From an uncultured Flammeovirgaceae bacterium (GTDB taxonomy: Bacteria > Bacteroidota > Bacteroidia > Cytophagales > Cyclobacteriaceae), in the NCBI GenBank assembly GCA_937884755.1, contig CAKZYJ010000512.1, forward strand, positions 1-64,000: DNA of 64,000 bases. Reading direction: 5' to 3'. Shown here one piece after another: positions 1 to 7,769 of this stretch. The notes under the pieces were generated by a model. That model was not told where the DNA came from and did no database searches. It saw nothing but the letters and a program-made list of their open reading frames with translations. A program made the translations under genes and the position numbers. The first letter of the stretch is position 1. Each line of letters starts with the position of its first letter.

Positions 1-729
1 TAATGCATGTGCCGGTACGTCAGCCTGCCGATGGGTGGTTCGAGCCTCAGTTTGTTGGGGTTCCTGGGGCAGATTCCTACGGTAGGTTTCTCCGGCCGGA
101 ATATCCCCGAACCACTTTTCGGCTAACTGGCGAACCCTGCTTACCTCTACCTGTCCAGCTACTACCAATATGGCATTGTTCGGGCGATAAAATTTGTAGA
201 AGAATGATTTAACATCATCCAGGGTAGCATCCTCAATATGGGCAATATCACGTCCGATGGTGGGCCAGCGGTAGGGGTGAGTCTGGTACGCCAGGGCTTT
301 CAAGCTCATCATAGCGTCGCCGTAGGGTTGGTTTAGGTAGTTCTGTTTGTATTCTTCAATCACAACTTTCCGCTGTACCTCCAGCACATTGGGATCAAAC
401 GACAAGCTCAGCATCCGATCCGATTCCAGCCAAAAAGCAGTCTCCAGATTGGCCGCAGGCAACGTAATATAGTAGTTGGTAATATCAGGATTTGTAAATG
501 CGTTGTTTTCCCCACCTACTTTCTGTAATGGTTCATCAAAGGAAGGAATGGATTGGGAGCCTCCGAACATGAGATGTTCAAACAGGTGAGCAAACCCAGT
601 TTTATTTTCATCTTCATCACGAGAACCTACGTTGTAGAGAATGTTCGTAGTGGCAATGGGGATGGATGAATCAGGGTGAACCAGCACTTGTAATCCGTTA
701 TCTAGCGTAAATTGTTCAAATTCAATCAT
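1..729 (-). CDS. M16 family zinc metallopeptidase, 5' part only (cut by window edge)
   Basis: Reading the minus strand from the ATG at 729 gives an uninterrupted frame to base 1 (243 codons), so the gene continues outside the window; the ORF track misses it because it has no stop here. The protein begins MIEFEQFTLDNGLQVLVHPD and has the inverted zinc motif HLFEH (H48, E51, H52), followed by a downstream EEYKQN segment that fits the third metal ligand. These are the hallmarks of the insulinase/pitrilysin family. No signal peptide is seen at this start, so it could be cytoplasmic, or the start could differ. AAAGGA lies 10-15 nt before the ATG. It is divergent from the PiT-like gene. Family assignment is firm; substrate is unknown. 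Confidence 0.9.
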   Translation of the reverse strand, partial: MIEFEQFTLDNGLQVLVHPDSSIPIATTNILYNVGSRDEDENKTGFAHLFEHLMFGGSQSIPSFDEPLQKVGGENNAFTNPDITNYYITLPAANLETAFWLESDRMLSLSFDPNVLEVQRKVVIEEYKQNYLNQPYGDAMMSLKALAYQTHPYRWPTIGRDIAHIEDATLDDVKSFFYKFYRPNNAILVVAGQVEVSRVRQLAEKWFGDIPAGETYRRNLPQEPQQTEARTTHRQADVPAHAL

Positions 730-902
730 GAGAAATTTTTCCTTTAACGAGCTGTATTAACCACCAATTCCTTAATTCGTTAGCAAAGAAGGCGATTTTG
801 TGGATTTTTCCGAAAAAAATCCTGAGTTCCCGTTGGTTACTATTTTTTTATTTGCCCTTCATTATTACTAATATTGAAGGAATTTTTCCACTTCCTAGAC
901 CG

Positions 903-2048
903 ATGCCAAAAACTAAAGACCAAACTAGTAGTAATAATCAGTTTCGGGAGCTAATCTTCCAATTTTTTGACCTGGTCAGAGAAGAACGTACGTTTATCTT
1001 GCTGATTGGCGTACTTTTTTTTATTGCGGCAGTAGTTTATCCTTATCCCGGTATCGCTATGTGGTTTGGCTTCCTGGTTGCTGCCTATTCGGCGGTATCC
1101 AACGATAGTATTCAAACATTGGGTACGTTCATAGCCTCCAATGCCAACCGACAGTGGTATGTTCTCTGGCTATATATCGGTGGACTTTTTCTGGTAACGG
1201 TAACTGTAGGCTGGTTTATGTACGATGGAGGTGTTTCTTTTGGACGTCTGCGGACGACGGAAACCGATGGCTCCCTATCATTTCCTCAGCCCGACAATTT
1301 TGCATTTCTCCAGATTGCAGCGCCGATCTTCTTATTGATTCTGACCCGACTACGGATGCCGGTATCTACTACATTTCTGTTGCTGAGCAGCTTTGCTATT
1401 AGTCCGAGTGCGGTAGGTTCGGTGATCAATAAAAGCCTGTCAGCCTATTTAATAGCCTTTGTGCTAGGGCTGGTAGTTTGGTTTCTGATTACCAATATTA
1501 CTAGGCGTTACTTTGTGGGCAAACCCAAAGTAGGGTGGGCGGTAGCCCAGTGGATTACTAGCGGAACGCTTTGGTCGGTATGGATTATGCAGGACGCTGC
1601 TAACATTGCTATTTACTTGCCCCGTTCTTTGAACGTTGCCCAGTTTCTAGGTTTTGCTCTTATCGTATTTTTAGGATTAGGTCTGATTTTCTTTTTGAAA
1701 GGAGATAAGATTCAAGACATCGTCAACGAAAAGACCGAAGTAACCGATATTCGGGCGGCTACTATCATTGATTTCGTGTATGCTCTTATTTTGATATACA
1801 AGCTTACCATCAGTACCATTCCGATGAGCACTACCTGGGTGTTTATTGGTTTGCTGGGTGGCCGCGAGTTAGGTATACGCCTGAGGGAAAGAGCTAATGG
1901 CGAAGCCCAAAAAGGAGGAATTCTGGGAACGCTCAGAATGATTGGTAAGGATGTGGGATTAGCAACGGTTGGACTGATTGTGTCAGTGCTGCTGGCAATG
2001 GCAGTAAATGAGCAGTTTCGGGTGCAGGTATTAGAATTCTTCAGTTAG
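903..2048 (+). CDS. PiT-like (phosphate transporter superfamily-like) integral membrane protein
   Basis: About ten hydrophobic segments. Two internal halves each carry an Asn-Asp-like motif (SNDSIQTLGTF near residue 100 of the track ORF, QDAANIAIYLPRSL in the second half) and a PxSTT motif (RMPVSTTFLL near 185, TIPMSTTWVF near 340). This duplicated ND...PxSTT layout is that of the PiT/PHO4 inorganic phosphate transporters, though the sequence is divergent and the function is inferred. The ORF track starts at a TTG at 798; I prefer the ATG at 903 (MPKTKDQ), because the extra N-terminus is an isolated hydrophobic stretch not needed by the fold and would crowd the divergent promoter. The 798 start cannot be excluded. 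Its end overlaps the convergent downstream gene by 8 nt. Confidence 0.75.
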   Translation: MPKTKDQTSSNNQFRELIFQFFDLVREERTFILLIGVLFFIAAVVYPYPGIAMWFGFLVAAYSAVSNDSIQTLGTFIASNANRQWYVLWLYIGGLFLVTVTVGWFMYDGGVSFGRLRTTETDGSLSFPQPDNFAFLQIAAPIFLLILTRLRMPVSTTFLLLSSFAISPSAVGSVINKSLSAYLIAFVLGLVVWFLITNITRRYFVGKPKVGWAVAQWITSGTLWSVWIMQDAANIAIYLPRSLNVAQFLGFALIVFLGLGLIFFLKGDKIQDIVNEKTEVTDIRAATIIDFVYALILIYKLTISTIPMSTTWVFIGLLGGRELGIRLRERANGEAQKGGILGTLRMIGKDVGLATVGLIVSVLLAMAVNEQFRVQVLEFFS

Positions 2049-3012
2049 AAAACACTTCCCATATTTTCTTTCCAATGCCAGACTGTACACTGAATTGACC
2101 GTTTTTCCAGTGTAGTTCTACCATCATTTCATCATCAGGAAAACCAAACTGGTTGGGCAACTCATTATAATGGGTAGACGAGGAGGTGAGGTTAATATCG
2201 ACTGCTTCTGGTATTTTGTCCAAAGTGACCAAGGAGTATCCAATAACAACGGCTTCCGGGGAAAATTTCTTCAAATGCCGCCTCTTCAGCTTTCCCTTTT
2301 CAGGCAGTACTACTAACGCACTTTGGGAGGAAAGTTGGTAAGTATAAAGTGGTTTTTCCGGAAGGTTGAATAAATACTGAATATCCGAAGAGAAACTTCC
2401 AATGATCAGTAAGGGAGTCATTCGGCCAGATGCAGAAATAGAAGATTGCCAATTTTCTAACCACTCTCTCCAATCCGTTTTAGTGTGAAAGCCGGATAAA
2501 CCATCCATTAACAAAAAATTGAATTCATTTTTAGCTACCCAAGCGTTTAGTTCTCTCCATTCATCCGGCTTTTGATGCAGGTCGGGAGAAGTCCAGTAGG
2601 TCTTCCAAGAATTTTTCTTTTTAGATAAAGTCTGAAACCAATAACGATTACTGATTCCTTCGTCTTCAGCAATCACGAAATAGTAGTAAGTATCTGGTTT
2701 TAAATTGTTGAGAGTACTGAAATAATTCTCCATTCCCTGATGAAAGTAGGAGGCAGTTACCGATACTTGAAATTGATATGCTGCGGTATCCTGACCGTGA
2801 TCTATAGTATCGAAGTATATACGTTGGGTATCAGGGCAACCAGCAATAAGCTCCCATCCGATAGTGATGGATGTACCGGGATTTTCGGTGAGAATGAGCC
2901 GATAATTCTGGGTAACTGCTTCGACTGATGGACTCAGAACAACAAAAACTAATGCTATTCTAATGGTTAACCAAAAACTTTTCCAGGAACTAAATAGTAT
3001 TTTTGGTAACAA
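2041..3012 (-). CDS. Exported protein with purple-acid-phosphatase-like N-terminal domain
   Basis: 323 aa from a TTG start; no in-frame ATG exists upstream, because a TAA occurs six codons earlier. Residues ~1-32 form a signal peptide. Residues ~35-130 resemble the fibronectin-III-like N-terminal domain of metallophosphatases (TSITIGWELIAG, LKPDTYYYFVIAEDE, WFQTLS). The remaining half has the size and layout of a calcineurin-like phosphoesterase, but I cannot find the usual GDxxD or GNHE metal motifs (LLMDGLSGFH stands where metal ligands might be expected). It may therefore be a non-catalytic relative. It is divergent from the 47-aa gene, with a direct repeat over its start. The N-terminal domain call is moderately sure; the pseudoenzyme idea is inference. 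Confidence 0.6.
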   Translation of the reverse strand: MLPKILFSSWKSFWLTIRIALVFVVLSPSVEAVTQNYRLILTENPGTSITIGWELIAGCPDTQRIYFDTIDHGQDTAAYQFQVSVTASYFHQGMENYFSTLNNLKPDTYYYFVIAEDEGISNRYWFQTLSKKKNSWKTYWTSPDLHQKPDEWRELNAWVAKNEFNFLLMDGLSGFHTKTDWREWLENWQSSISASGRMTPLLIIGSFSSDIQYLFNLPEKPLYTYQLSSQSALVVLPEKGKLKRRHLKKFSPEAVVIGYSLVTLDKIPEAVDINLTSSSTHYNELPNQFGFPDDEMMVELHWKNGQFSVQSGIGKKIWEVFSN

Positions 3013-3046
3013 TTTCTTAACATTAAGTTAACAATTTCTTAACATT
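3007..3046. repeat. Tandem 18-bp direct repeat between divergent genes
   Basis: TAACAATTTCTTAACATT occurs twice, at 3007-3024 and 3029-3046, with a 22-bp period (two helical turns). The first copy covers the TTG start of the minus-strand gene; the second lies 27 nt before the ATG of the plus-strand 47-aa gene. Same-face spacing in a divergent promoter region suggests a regulator binding site, but this is inference. Confidence 0.55.
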
Positions 3047-3072
3047 GATTTTCTCACCTAATCCGTGTTCTC

Positions 3073-3216
3073 ATGAAAACTCCTTACGAACATCGCGCGA
3101 AATACGGGTTTCATTACTTGCTGTTTGGCAAACCATCTAAACGCGCCCGACTGATGTATTGGCTGCTGCTTGGCTTTCTGCTGCTGATCAATATCGCGTA
3201 TATACTGAAGTTTTAA
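3073..3216 (+). CDS. Small single-pass membrane protein, 47 aa
   Basis: Not in the ORF track because of its length. The frame from ATG 3073 encodes MKTPYEHRAKYGFHYLLFGK... and ends ILKF at TAA 3214-3216. A basic N-terminal half (residues 1-27) is followed by one transmembrane helix (about 29-45, LMYWLLLGFLLLINIAYIL), suggesting an inner-membrane protein with its N-terminus in the cytoplasm. Its stop overlaps the stop of the convergent amidohydrolase by 4 nt, which fits two real gene ends. I do not recognise a family. Supported by coding-like codon use, clean boundaries and position behind its own upstream repeat region. Confidence 0.6.
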   Translation: MKTPYEHRAKYGFHYLLFGKPSKRARLMYWLLLGFLLLINIAYILKF

Positions 3217-4406
3217 GTGCCTGAGGCTAGTTCAGTGAGTGTAAGCCAACTCATCAATCCAGGCCATATATCTAGCGCCTGCTCATCAATATCAAAAGTA
3301 GGAGTGTGCACTCCTGAGGTTATGCCTTTAGCTTCATTTCCGGTTCCCAAACGATAAAAACACGCATCTACGTGGTGGGTATAGTAGGCAAAATCTTCAG
3401 CGGCCATCCACAAGTCTAGATCCACCACATTTTCCTCACCTAAGTACTCTATGGCCGACTGTTTTACTCGCTGGGTGAGCTCAGGATTATTTTGTAAAAA
3501 AGGGTAACCCACTTTAATATCTACTTCGGCCGAGCCGCCCAAACTCTCAGCAATGCCCGTAACGATCTGTCTAATTTTTTGGTGAGCCTTGTGCCGCCAC
3601 TCTTCGTTCAACGTCCGGAAAGTGCCTTCCAGGTAAACTTCATTGGGAATAACATTGGTAGCCCCCTCAGCAATTACTTTTCCGAAGGAAAGCACCGACG
3701 GAATTTTAGGATTAGCTGCCCGGCTAATTACCTGCTGAAGTGTAACCAAAACCTGGGAAGTAATCATCACCGGGTCGATATTCTTTTCTGGCATAGCCGC
3801 GTGACCACCTTTTCCGCGGATGGTTAGGTAAATTTCGTCGGCACTGGCCATATACATTCCTTCCCGAAATCCTACTTTTCCTACGGGAAGGTGGGGGAGT
3901 ACATGCTGTCCCAGCATGTTGTCCGGTTTAGGGTTTTCCAGTACTCCATCTTTAATCATGAGCGAGGCCCCACCGGGAAAACGCTCCTCACCGGGTTGAA
4001 AAACTAACTTTACAGTGCCTTCAAATTCTTCGCGCAACTGCTGAAGGATATAGGCAGTTCCTAACAGCGATGAAGTGTGTACATCGTGGCCACAGGCGTG
4101 CATCACCCCGTCATTCTGAGATTTATAGGGAACGTCATTAGCTTCTTTGATTGGCAGAGCATCCATATCGGCTCGAAGTGCTACTGTTTTGCCGGGTTTC
4201 CTACCTTCAATAGTGGCTACTACTCCAGTATCAGCTACTCCTTCTTGAGGTGACAGACCAAAGGACTTCAATTGTTCAGCTACGAAACGAGCGGTATTAT
4301 GCTCCTGAAAAGACAGTTCAGGGTGCTGGTGTAAGTGGCGGCGAAAACCAATAACTTGTTCCGCTCGTTCTCGGGACAGGGTTTGAATACGTTCTTGTAA
4401 TGACAT
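3213..4406 (-). CDS. M20 family amidohydrolase (N-acyl-L-amino acid amidohydrolase type)
   Basis: 397 aa, the usual length for the hippurate hydrolase/IAA-amino acid hydrolase group. Visible motifs are ADMDALPI (residues ~79-86), the metal-binding HACGHDVHTS (~103), QPGEERFPGG (~137) with the catalytic Glu pair, GQHVLPHLPVG, and the dimerisation-domain signature GKGGHAAMPEKN. It should cleave N-acyl groups from amino acids or related amides in the cytoplasm; no signal peptide is present. It is followed by 8 bp and then the SPOR lipoprotein gene on the same strand upstream. Exact substrate cannot be read from sequence. Confidence 0.9.
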   Translation of the reverse strand: MSLQERIQTLSRERAEQVIGFRRHLHQHPELSFQEHNTARFVAEQLKSFGLSPQEGVADTGVVATIEGRKPGKTVALRADMDALPIKEANDVPYKSQNDGVMHACGHDVHTSSLLGTAYILQQLREEFEGTVKLVFQPGEERFPGGASLMIKDGVLENPKPDNMLGQHVLPHLPVGKVGFREGMYMASADEIYLTIRGKGGHAAMPEKNIDPVMITSQVLVTLQQVISRAANPKIPSVLSFGKVIAEGATNVIPNEVYLEGTFRTLNEEWRHKAHQKIRQIVTGIAESLGGSAEVDIKVGYPFLQNNPELTQRVKQSAIEYLGEENVVDLDLWMAAEDFAYYTHHVDACFYRLGTGNEAKGITSGVHTPTFDIDEQALDIWPGLMSWLTLTELASGT

Positions 4407-4414
4407 AAATGAAG

Positions 4415-4951
4415 TTAATCAACTACCGGAAAAGTGGCCGGAACAAAGAGTACATTAGGAAAGAATTCTTTCAGAGCAATGTAATCCTGCTGGGCTTCCA
4501 GCCGATTATCGTACTCACCCACTCGAACCCGAAAGAGTGTGTTAAACGCCATTTTCGGCTCAGAATCAGGGAGGGCATCGTAGACTTTTAGTTTCGCTTC
4601 GTTAGCCCGCTCACGGCTATTGCCCGCATAAACCTGTAAAGTAAATCCTTGATACTCGTTACGTTTCTGGTTCAGGTCGTCTACGGCTCGGAAATATTCA
4701 GCCATATCTTCCGTGACTGAATAGGGAGTTTCTAAAGTGGAAGCCAATACTCTTTCTTCCGGATTGGGTACTACCGAATCATCCAAAGATGTCGCCTGGT
4801 CAATGGAATCGGTGTATTGAATGCGGTAGCGACTAATGTCCTCTTCGTAATCATCTGACCGTTGGGTCGAGATGGTTTTGGAAGGGGCGCACTGCTGAAA
4901 AATGAACATTATTCCAGCCAAGCCGAGAAATAGAAAAATTGTTCGATTCAT
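4415..4951 (-). CDS. SPOR-domain lipoprotein
   Basis: From the ATG at 4951 the protein starts MNRTIFLFLGLAG and has a lipobox ending FQQC, so it should be a lipid-anchored envelope protein. An acidic linker (~residues 30-90) precedes a C-terminal SPOR domain (~95-178: GFTLQVYAGNSRERANEAK, FRVRVGEYDNRLEAQ), a fold that binds denuded septal peptidoglycan. The track start at 4972 adds seven residues, but a good -7 promoter box overlaps that start, so 4951 is preferred. It is the upstream gene of a same-strand pair with the amidohydrolase. SPOR assignment is firm; role in division is inference. Confidence 0.85.
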   Translation of the reverse strand: MNRTIFLFLGLAGIMFIFQQCAPSKTISTQRSDDYEEDISRYRIQYTDSIDQATSLDDSVVPNPEERVLASTLETPYSVTEDMAEYFRAVDDLNQKRNEYQGFTLQVYAGNSRERANEAKLKVYDALPDSEPKMAFNTLFRVRVGEYDNRLEAQQDYIALKEFFPNVLFVPATFPVVD

Positions 4952-4970
4952 AATCGGTTGAAATTCACGC

Positions 4971-4978
4971 AAAAGTAT
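4971..4978 (-). promoter_or_regulatory. Bacteroidota -7 promoter box for the SPOR gene
   Basis: On the minus strand the sequence TACTTTTG matches the Bacteroidota TAnnTTTG -7 consensus exactly and is followed by CG. It lies 20 nt before the ATG at 4951. No clear TTTG element was found at the -33 position. Its location inside the ORF-track start codon region argues for the shorter protein. Confidence 0.5.
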
Positions 4979-5079
4979 AGTTTTCTGTTGGTAACTTCTA
5001 AAAGATAACGGCTAAACTGCTCATTTGTGTTGCTTATCAGTTCATCAGTCTCGATTTAGCAACTGTCTAAGCTTTCAGC

Positions 5080-6618
5080 TTATCCATTCCAGCCCTCCCG
5101 ATCCAGGCTACGGTACTGGATAGCTTCCGCCAGATGCTCAACAGCAATCTCTCGCGAATTACTTAAATCAGCGATAGTTCGGGAAACTTTGAGAATACGA
5201 TCGTAGGCCCGAGATGATAGCCCTAAACGCTCCATAGCGGTTTTCAGTAGTGTTTTACCCGCTGAGGAAATATCACAGATTTCTTTTACCATTGGAGGGG
5301 GCATCATGGCATTGCAGTAAATGCCTTTATCTTTAAATCGTTCGGTTTGCAACTTACGGGCAGCTACAACTCTTTCCCGGATGTGAAAGCTACTCTCGGT
5401 TTTGCGGTTAGCGGTCATCTCGTCAAAGGAAACTGGGTTTACCTCCACGTGAATGTCAATCCGATCTAAGAGCGGGCCACTGATCTTATTGAGGTAGCGT
5501 TGTACGGCAGCTGGAGAATCGGGGTGACCCAGTTGTTTATCGTAAAAATCGCCCGATGGGCTGGGGTTCATACTAGCAATCAGCATAAAATTAGCTGGGA
5601 AATCCACTGTTCCTTTAGCCCGGGAAATGGTGACTGAGCGTTCCTCCAGCGGTTGCCGTAACACTTCCAGCACAGTTCGCTTAAATTCTGGTAGTTCATC
5701 CAGAAAGAGAATTCCGTTATGGGCTAATGAAATTTGACCAGGCTGAGGAACGTTTCCGCCTCCTACCAATGCGGCATCGCTGATGGTATGATGCGGGGAG
5801 CAAAACGGACGTTGGGCAATTAAAGAAGTATCTGATCCTAACTTACCGGCAACTGAATGAATTTTGGTGGTTTCCAGCGCTTCGTGCAGCGTGAGGGGAG
5901 GAAGAATAGTAGAAATCCGACGAGCTAGCATGGTTTTTCCTGAGCCGGGAGGGCCCACCATAATTACGTTATGTCCACCCGCCGCGGCTACTTCTAAGGC
6001 CCGTTTAATGCTTTCGTGTCCCTGTACATCGGCAAAATCTACCTCAAACTGGTTGATCTCATCAAAGAAAATGTCGCGGGTTTCGTGCCACAGCGGTTCA
6101 ATCTTCCGAGTTCCCTCCAGAAATTCTATCGTTTCGGACAGCGTTTCTACGCCAATTACCTCCAGATTATTCACAATGGCCGCCTCCCGAGCATTTTCTC
6201 TGGGAAGAATAAACCCTTTAAAGCCATGTCTACGGGCCTCCACCGCAATGGGCAATACTCCCCGAATAGGACGTAGAATACCATCTAGCGAAAGCTCGCC
6301 CATCATCAGGTATTTGCTAAGTAGCTCATCTTTAATCTGTCCGGATGCCGCCAAAATCCCTACTGCGATGGGTAGATCGTAGGCTGAACCTTCTTTGCGA
6401 ATATCAGCGGGAGCGAGGTTGACGACGGTTTTAATCCGGGGCATGGAGTAGCCCGAATGCTTGATAGCGGCTTCTACCCGTTGTTCACTTTCTTTTACGG
6501 CACTATCAGGCAAACCCACCATGAAAAATTTAGTGCCTTGCCCGACACTAACCTCAATGGTAATCAGATATGCATCAACTCCGTAAACCGCCCCGCCATA
6601 AGTTTTCGCTAACATCAA
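5080..6618 (-). CDS. comM: YifB/ComM family Mg-chelatase-like AAA+ ATPase
   Basis: 512 aa, the typical family length. An N-terminal ribosomal-S5/Lon-protease-like domain (GLPDSAVKESEQRVEAA, NLAPADIRKEG) is followed by the Mg-chelatase ChlI-type ATPase core: Walker A GPPGSGKTMLARR (~residue 221), Walker B LFLDELPEF (~304), SMNPSPSGD, and the RYLNKISGPLLDRIDIHVEV arginine-finger region, then the C-terminal Mg_chelatase_C domain (GLSSRAYDRILKVSRTIADL). Homologues act as branch-migration helicases during natural transformation; whether this strain is competent is unknown. The region upstream of the start carries short AT-rich repeated TTGATAATT/TTGACAATG motifs. Confidence 0.93.
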   Translation of the reverse strand: MMLAKTYGGAVYGVDAYLITIEVSVGQGTKFFMVGLPDSAVKESEQRVEAAIKHSGYSMPRIKTVVNLAPADIRKEGSAYDLPIAVGILAASGQIKDELLSKYLMMGELSLDGILRPIRGVLPIAVEARRHGFKGFILPRENAREAAIVNNLEVIGVETLSETIEFLEGTRKIEPLWHETRDIFFDEINQFEVDFADVQGHESIKRALEVAAAGGHNVIMVGPPGSGKTMLARRISTILPPLTLHEALETTKIHSVAGKLGSDTSLIAQRPFCSPHHTISDAALVGGGNVPQPGQISLAHNGILFLDELPEFKRTVLEVLRQPLEERSVTISRAKGTVDFPANFMLIASMNPSPSGDFYDKQLGHPDSPAAVQRYLNKISGPLLDRIDIHVEVNPVSFDEMTANRKTESSFHIRERVVAARKLQTERFKDKGIYCNAMMPPPMVKEICDISSAGKTLLKTAMERLGLSSRAYDRILKVSRTIADLSNSREIAVEHLAEAIQYRSLDREGWNG

Positions 6619-6740
6619 TAATAGTTGATAATTAAAAATTGATAGTTGACAATGATTCAGAATTCAAAAATGATGAACCAATAAATGTCTGACAAACAGA
6701 TTATTGGAAATTTGGTAGGGATGTATGAAAAGGGAGTGAA

Positions 6741-7322
6741 TTACTGAGAGTTAATAAGCTGCTTTTCAATCAGTAGAATAAGAATGTGGATAACTTTGAT
6801 GTGAACCTCTTGAATACGGTCGGCGTAGCCAAAGTGAGGAACGCGAATTTCTACGTCGGCCTTTTCTGCAAGCAATCCACCATTTTTACCAGTCAGTAGA
6901 ACTACCTTCATGCCCAGTGAACGAGCGGAATCTACTGCATTAATCACGTTGGCTGAGTTGCCGCTGGTGCTAATACCCAGCAGGGCATCTTCGGGCTTTC
7001 CCAGACCTTCAATAAAGCGGGAAAAAACTTGATCGTAGCCGTAGTCGTTGCTCACGCAAGAAATATGGCTAGGGTCAGAAATGGCAATAGCGGGAAGTGC
7101 CCGGCGATTGTCTCGATAACGTCCGCTAAGTTCTTCGGCAAAGTGCATAGCATCGCAGTGGGAGCCTCCGTTTCCGCAACTAATAATTTTACCTCCAGAC
7201 CGTATGCTTTCAGCGAGCAATATTGCAGCCTGCTCAATTTTCTCTAGTTGCTTTTCGTCTTCCAAAAAAGCATTTAGCACCTTAGTGGCTTCAAGCAGTT
7301 CGCTACGGATGAGTTCTTTCAC
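6741..7322 (-). CDS. gmhA: D-sedoheptulose-7-phosphate isomerase, SIS domain
   Basis: 193 aa, full length for GmhA. It has the SIS-domain signatures [17 protein letters not shown] (~residue 50), [39 protein letters not shown] and the C-terminal [13 protein letters not shown] helix with the conserved E/H pair. It converts sedoheptulose-7-phosphate to D-glycero-D-manno-heptose-7-phosphate, the first step to ADP-heptose for lipopolysaccharide. Its ATG overlaps the stop of the upstream membrane-protein gene by 4 nt (ATGA-type), so the two are probably translationally coupled. The other heptose genes are not in the window. Confidence 0.93.
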   Translation of the reverse strand: MKELIRSELLEATKVLNAFLEDEKQLEKIEQAAILLAESIRSGGKIISCGNGGSHCDAMHFAEELSGRYRDNRRALPAIAISDPSHISCVSNDYGYDQVFSRFIEGLGKPEDALLGISTSGNSANVINAVDSARSLGMKVVLLTGKNGGLLAEKADVEIRVPHFGYADRIQEVHIKVIHILILLIEKQLINSQ

Positions 7323-7699
7323 AAAAGCTTCTGTTGATCGTTGTTTTCGTCTTCTTCCGTTTCGGGTGGGGCGGACTGAATGGACGATTCAAATGACTTG
7401 ATTTCCTGGTCTATTTCATCTTCCCGTCGCTTCATATCGTAGACTTGGGCTTTAATTTCATTTTTCTCCACTTCCAGTTTGGCCAGTTTATTCTGGTAGT
7501 ATCGACGGTCAAAGAGTGCAAATCCGAACACTACTAAAAACAAGCCTAGCCCGATTAGGGTGATGGTAGTAATTGCGGTAGCACTATCTACCAGATTGTT
7601 AGCCACACTATCGCTGAGGCTAAGGGCAAAAGCTACCAGCGTAGCGTGGTAAAAAAGCAGTAGGATGAAGAAAAATAAGCGAATTGGTTTCATGAGCAT
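7319..7699 (-). CDS. Small membrane protein with coiled-coil tail
   Basis: 126 aa. A signal peptide or first helix (residues ~5-28, [20 protein letters not shown]) and a second membrane helix (~45-64, [19 protein letters not shown]) are followed by a basic start DRRYYQNK and a charged coiled coil (~70-110, [24 protein letters not shown]) ending in an acidic tail. The coiled coil probably faces the cytoplasm. The ATG at 7693 (third residue) is an equally good start. It is coupled to gmhA by a 4-nt overlap. I recognise no named family. Confidence 0.75.
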   Translation of the reverse strand: MLMKPIRLFFFILLLFYHATLVAFALSLSDSVANNLVDSATAITTITLIGLGLFLVVFGFALFDRRYYQNKLAKLEVEKNEIKAQVYDMKRREDEIDQEIKSFESSIQSAPPETEEDENNDQQKLL

Positions 7700-7769
7700 A
7701 CAGGTTTATTGCGATAAATATAGAGCATCCTACTTAGTTAACGAATGAACCACCGTAGTTTGTTATCAA

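Noticed and set aside
5864-6382. 172-aa plus-strand ORF
   Set aside because: It is antisense to the strongly supported comM gene, Ser/Arg-rich as expected for a shadow frame, with no recognisable domain.
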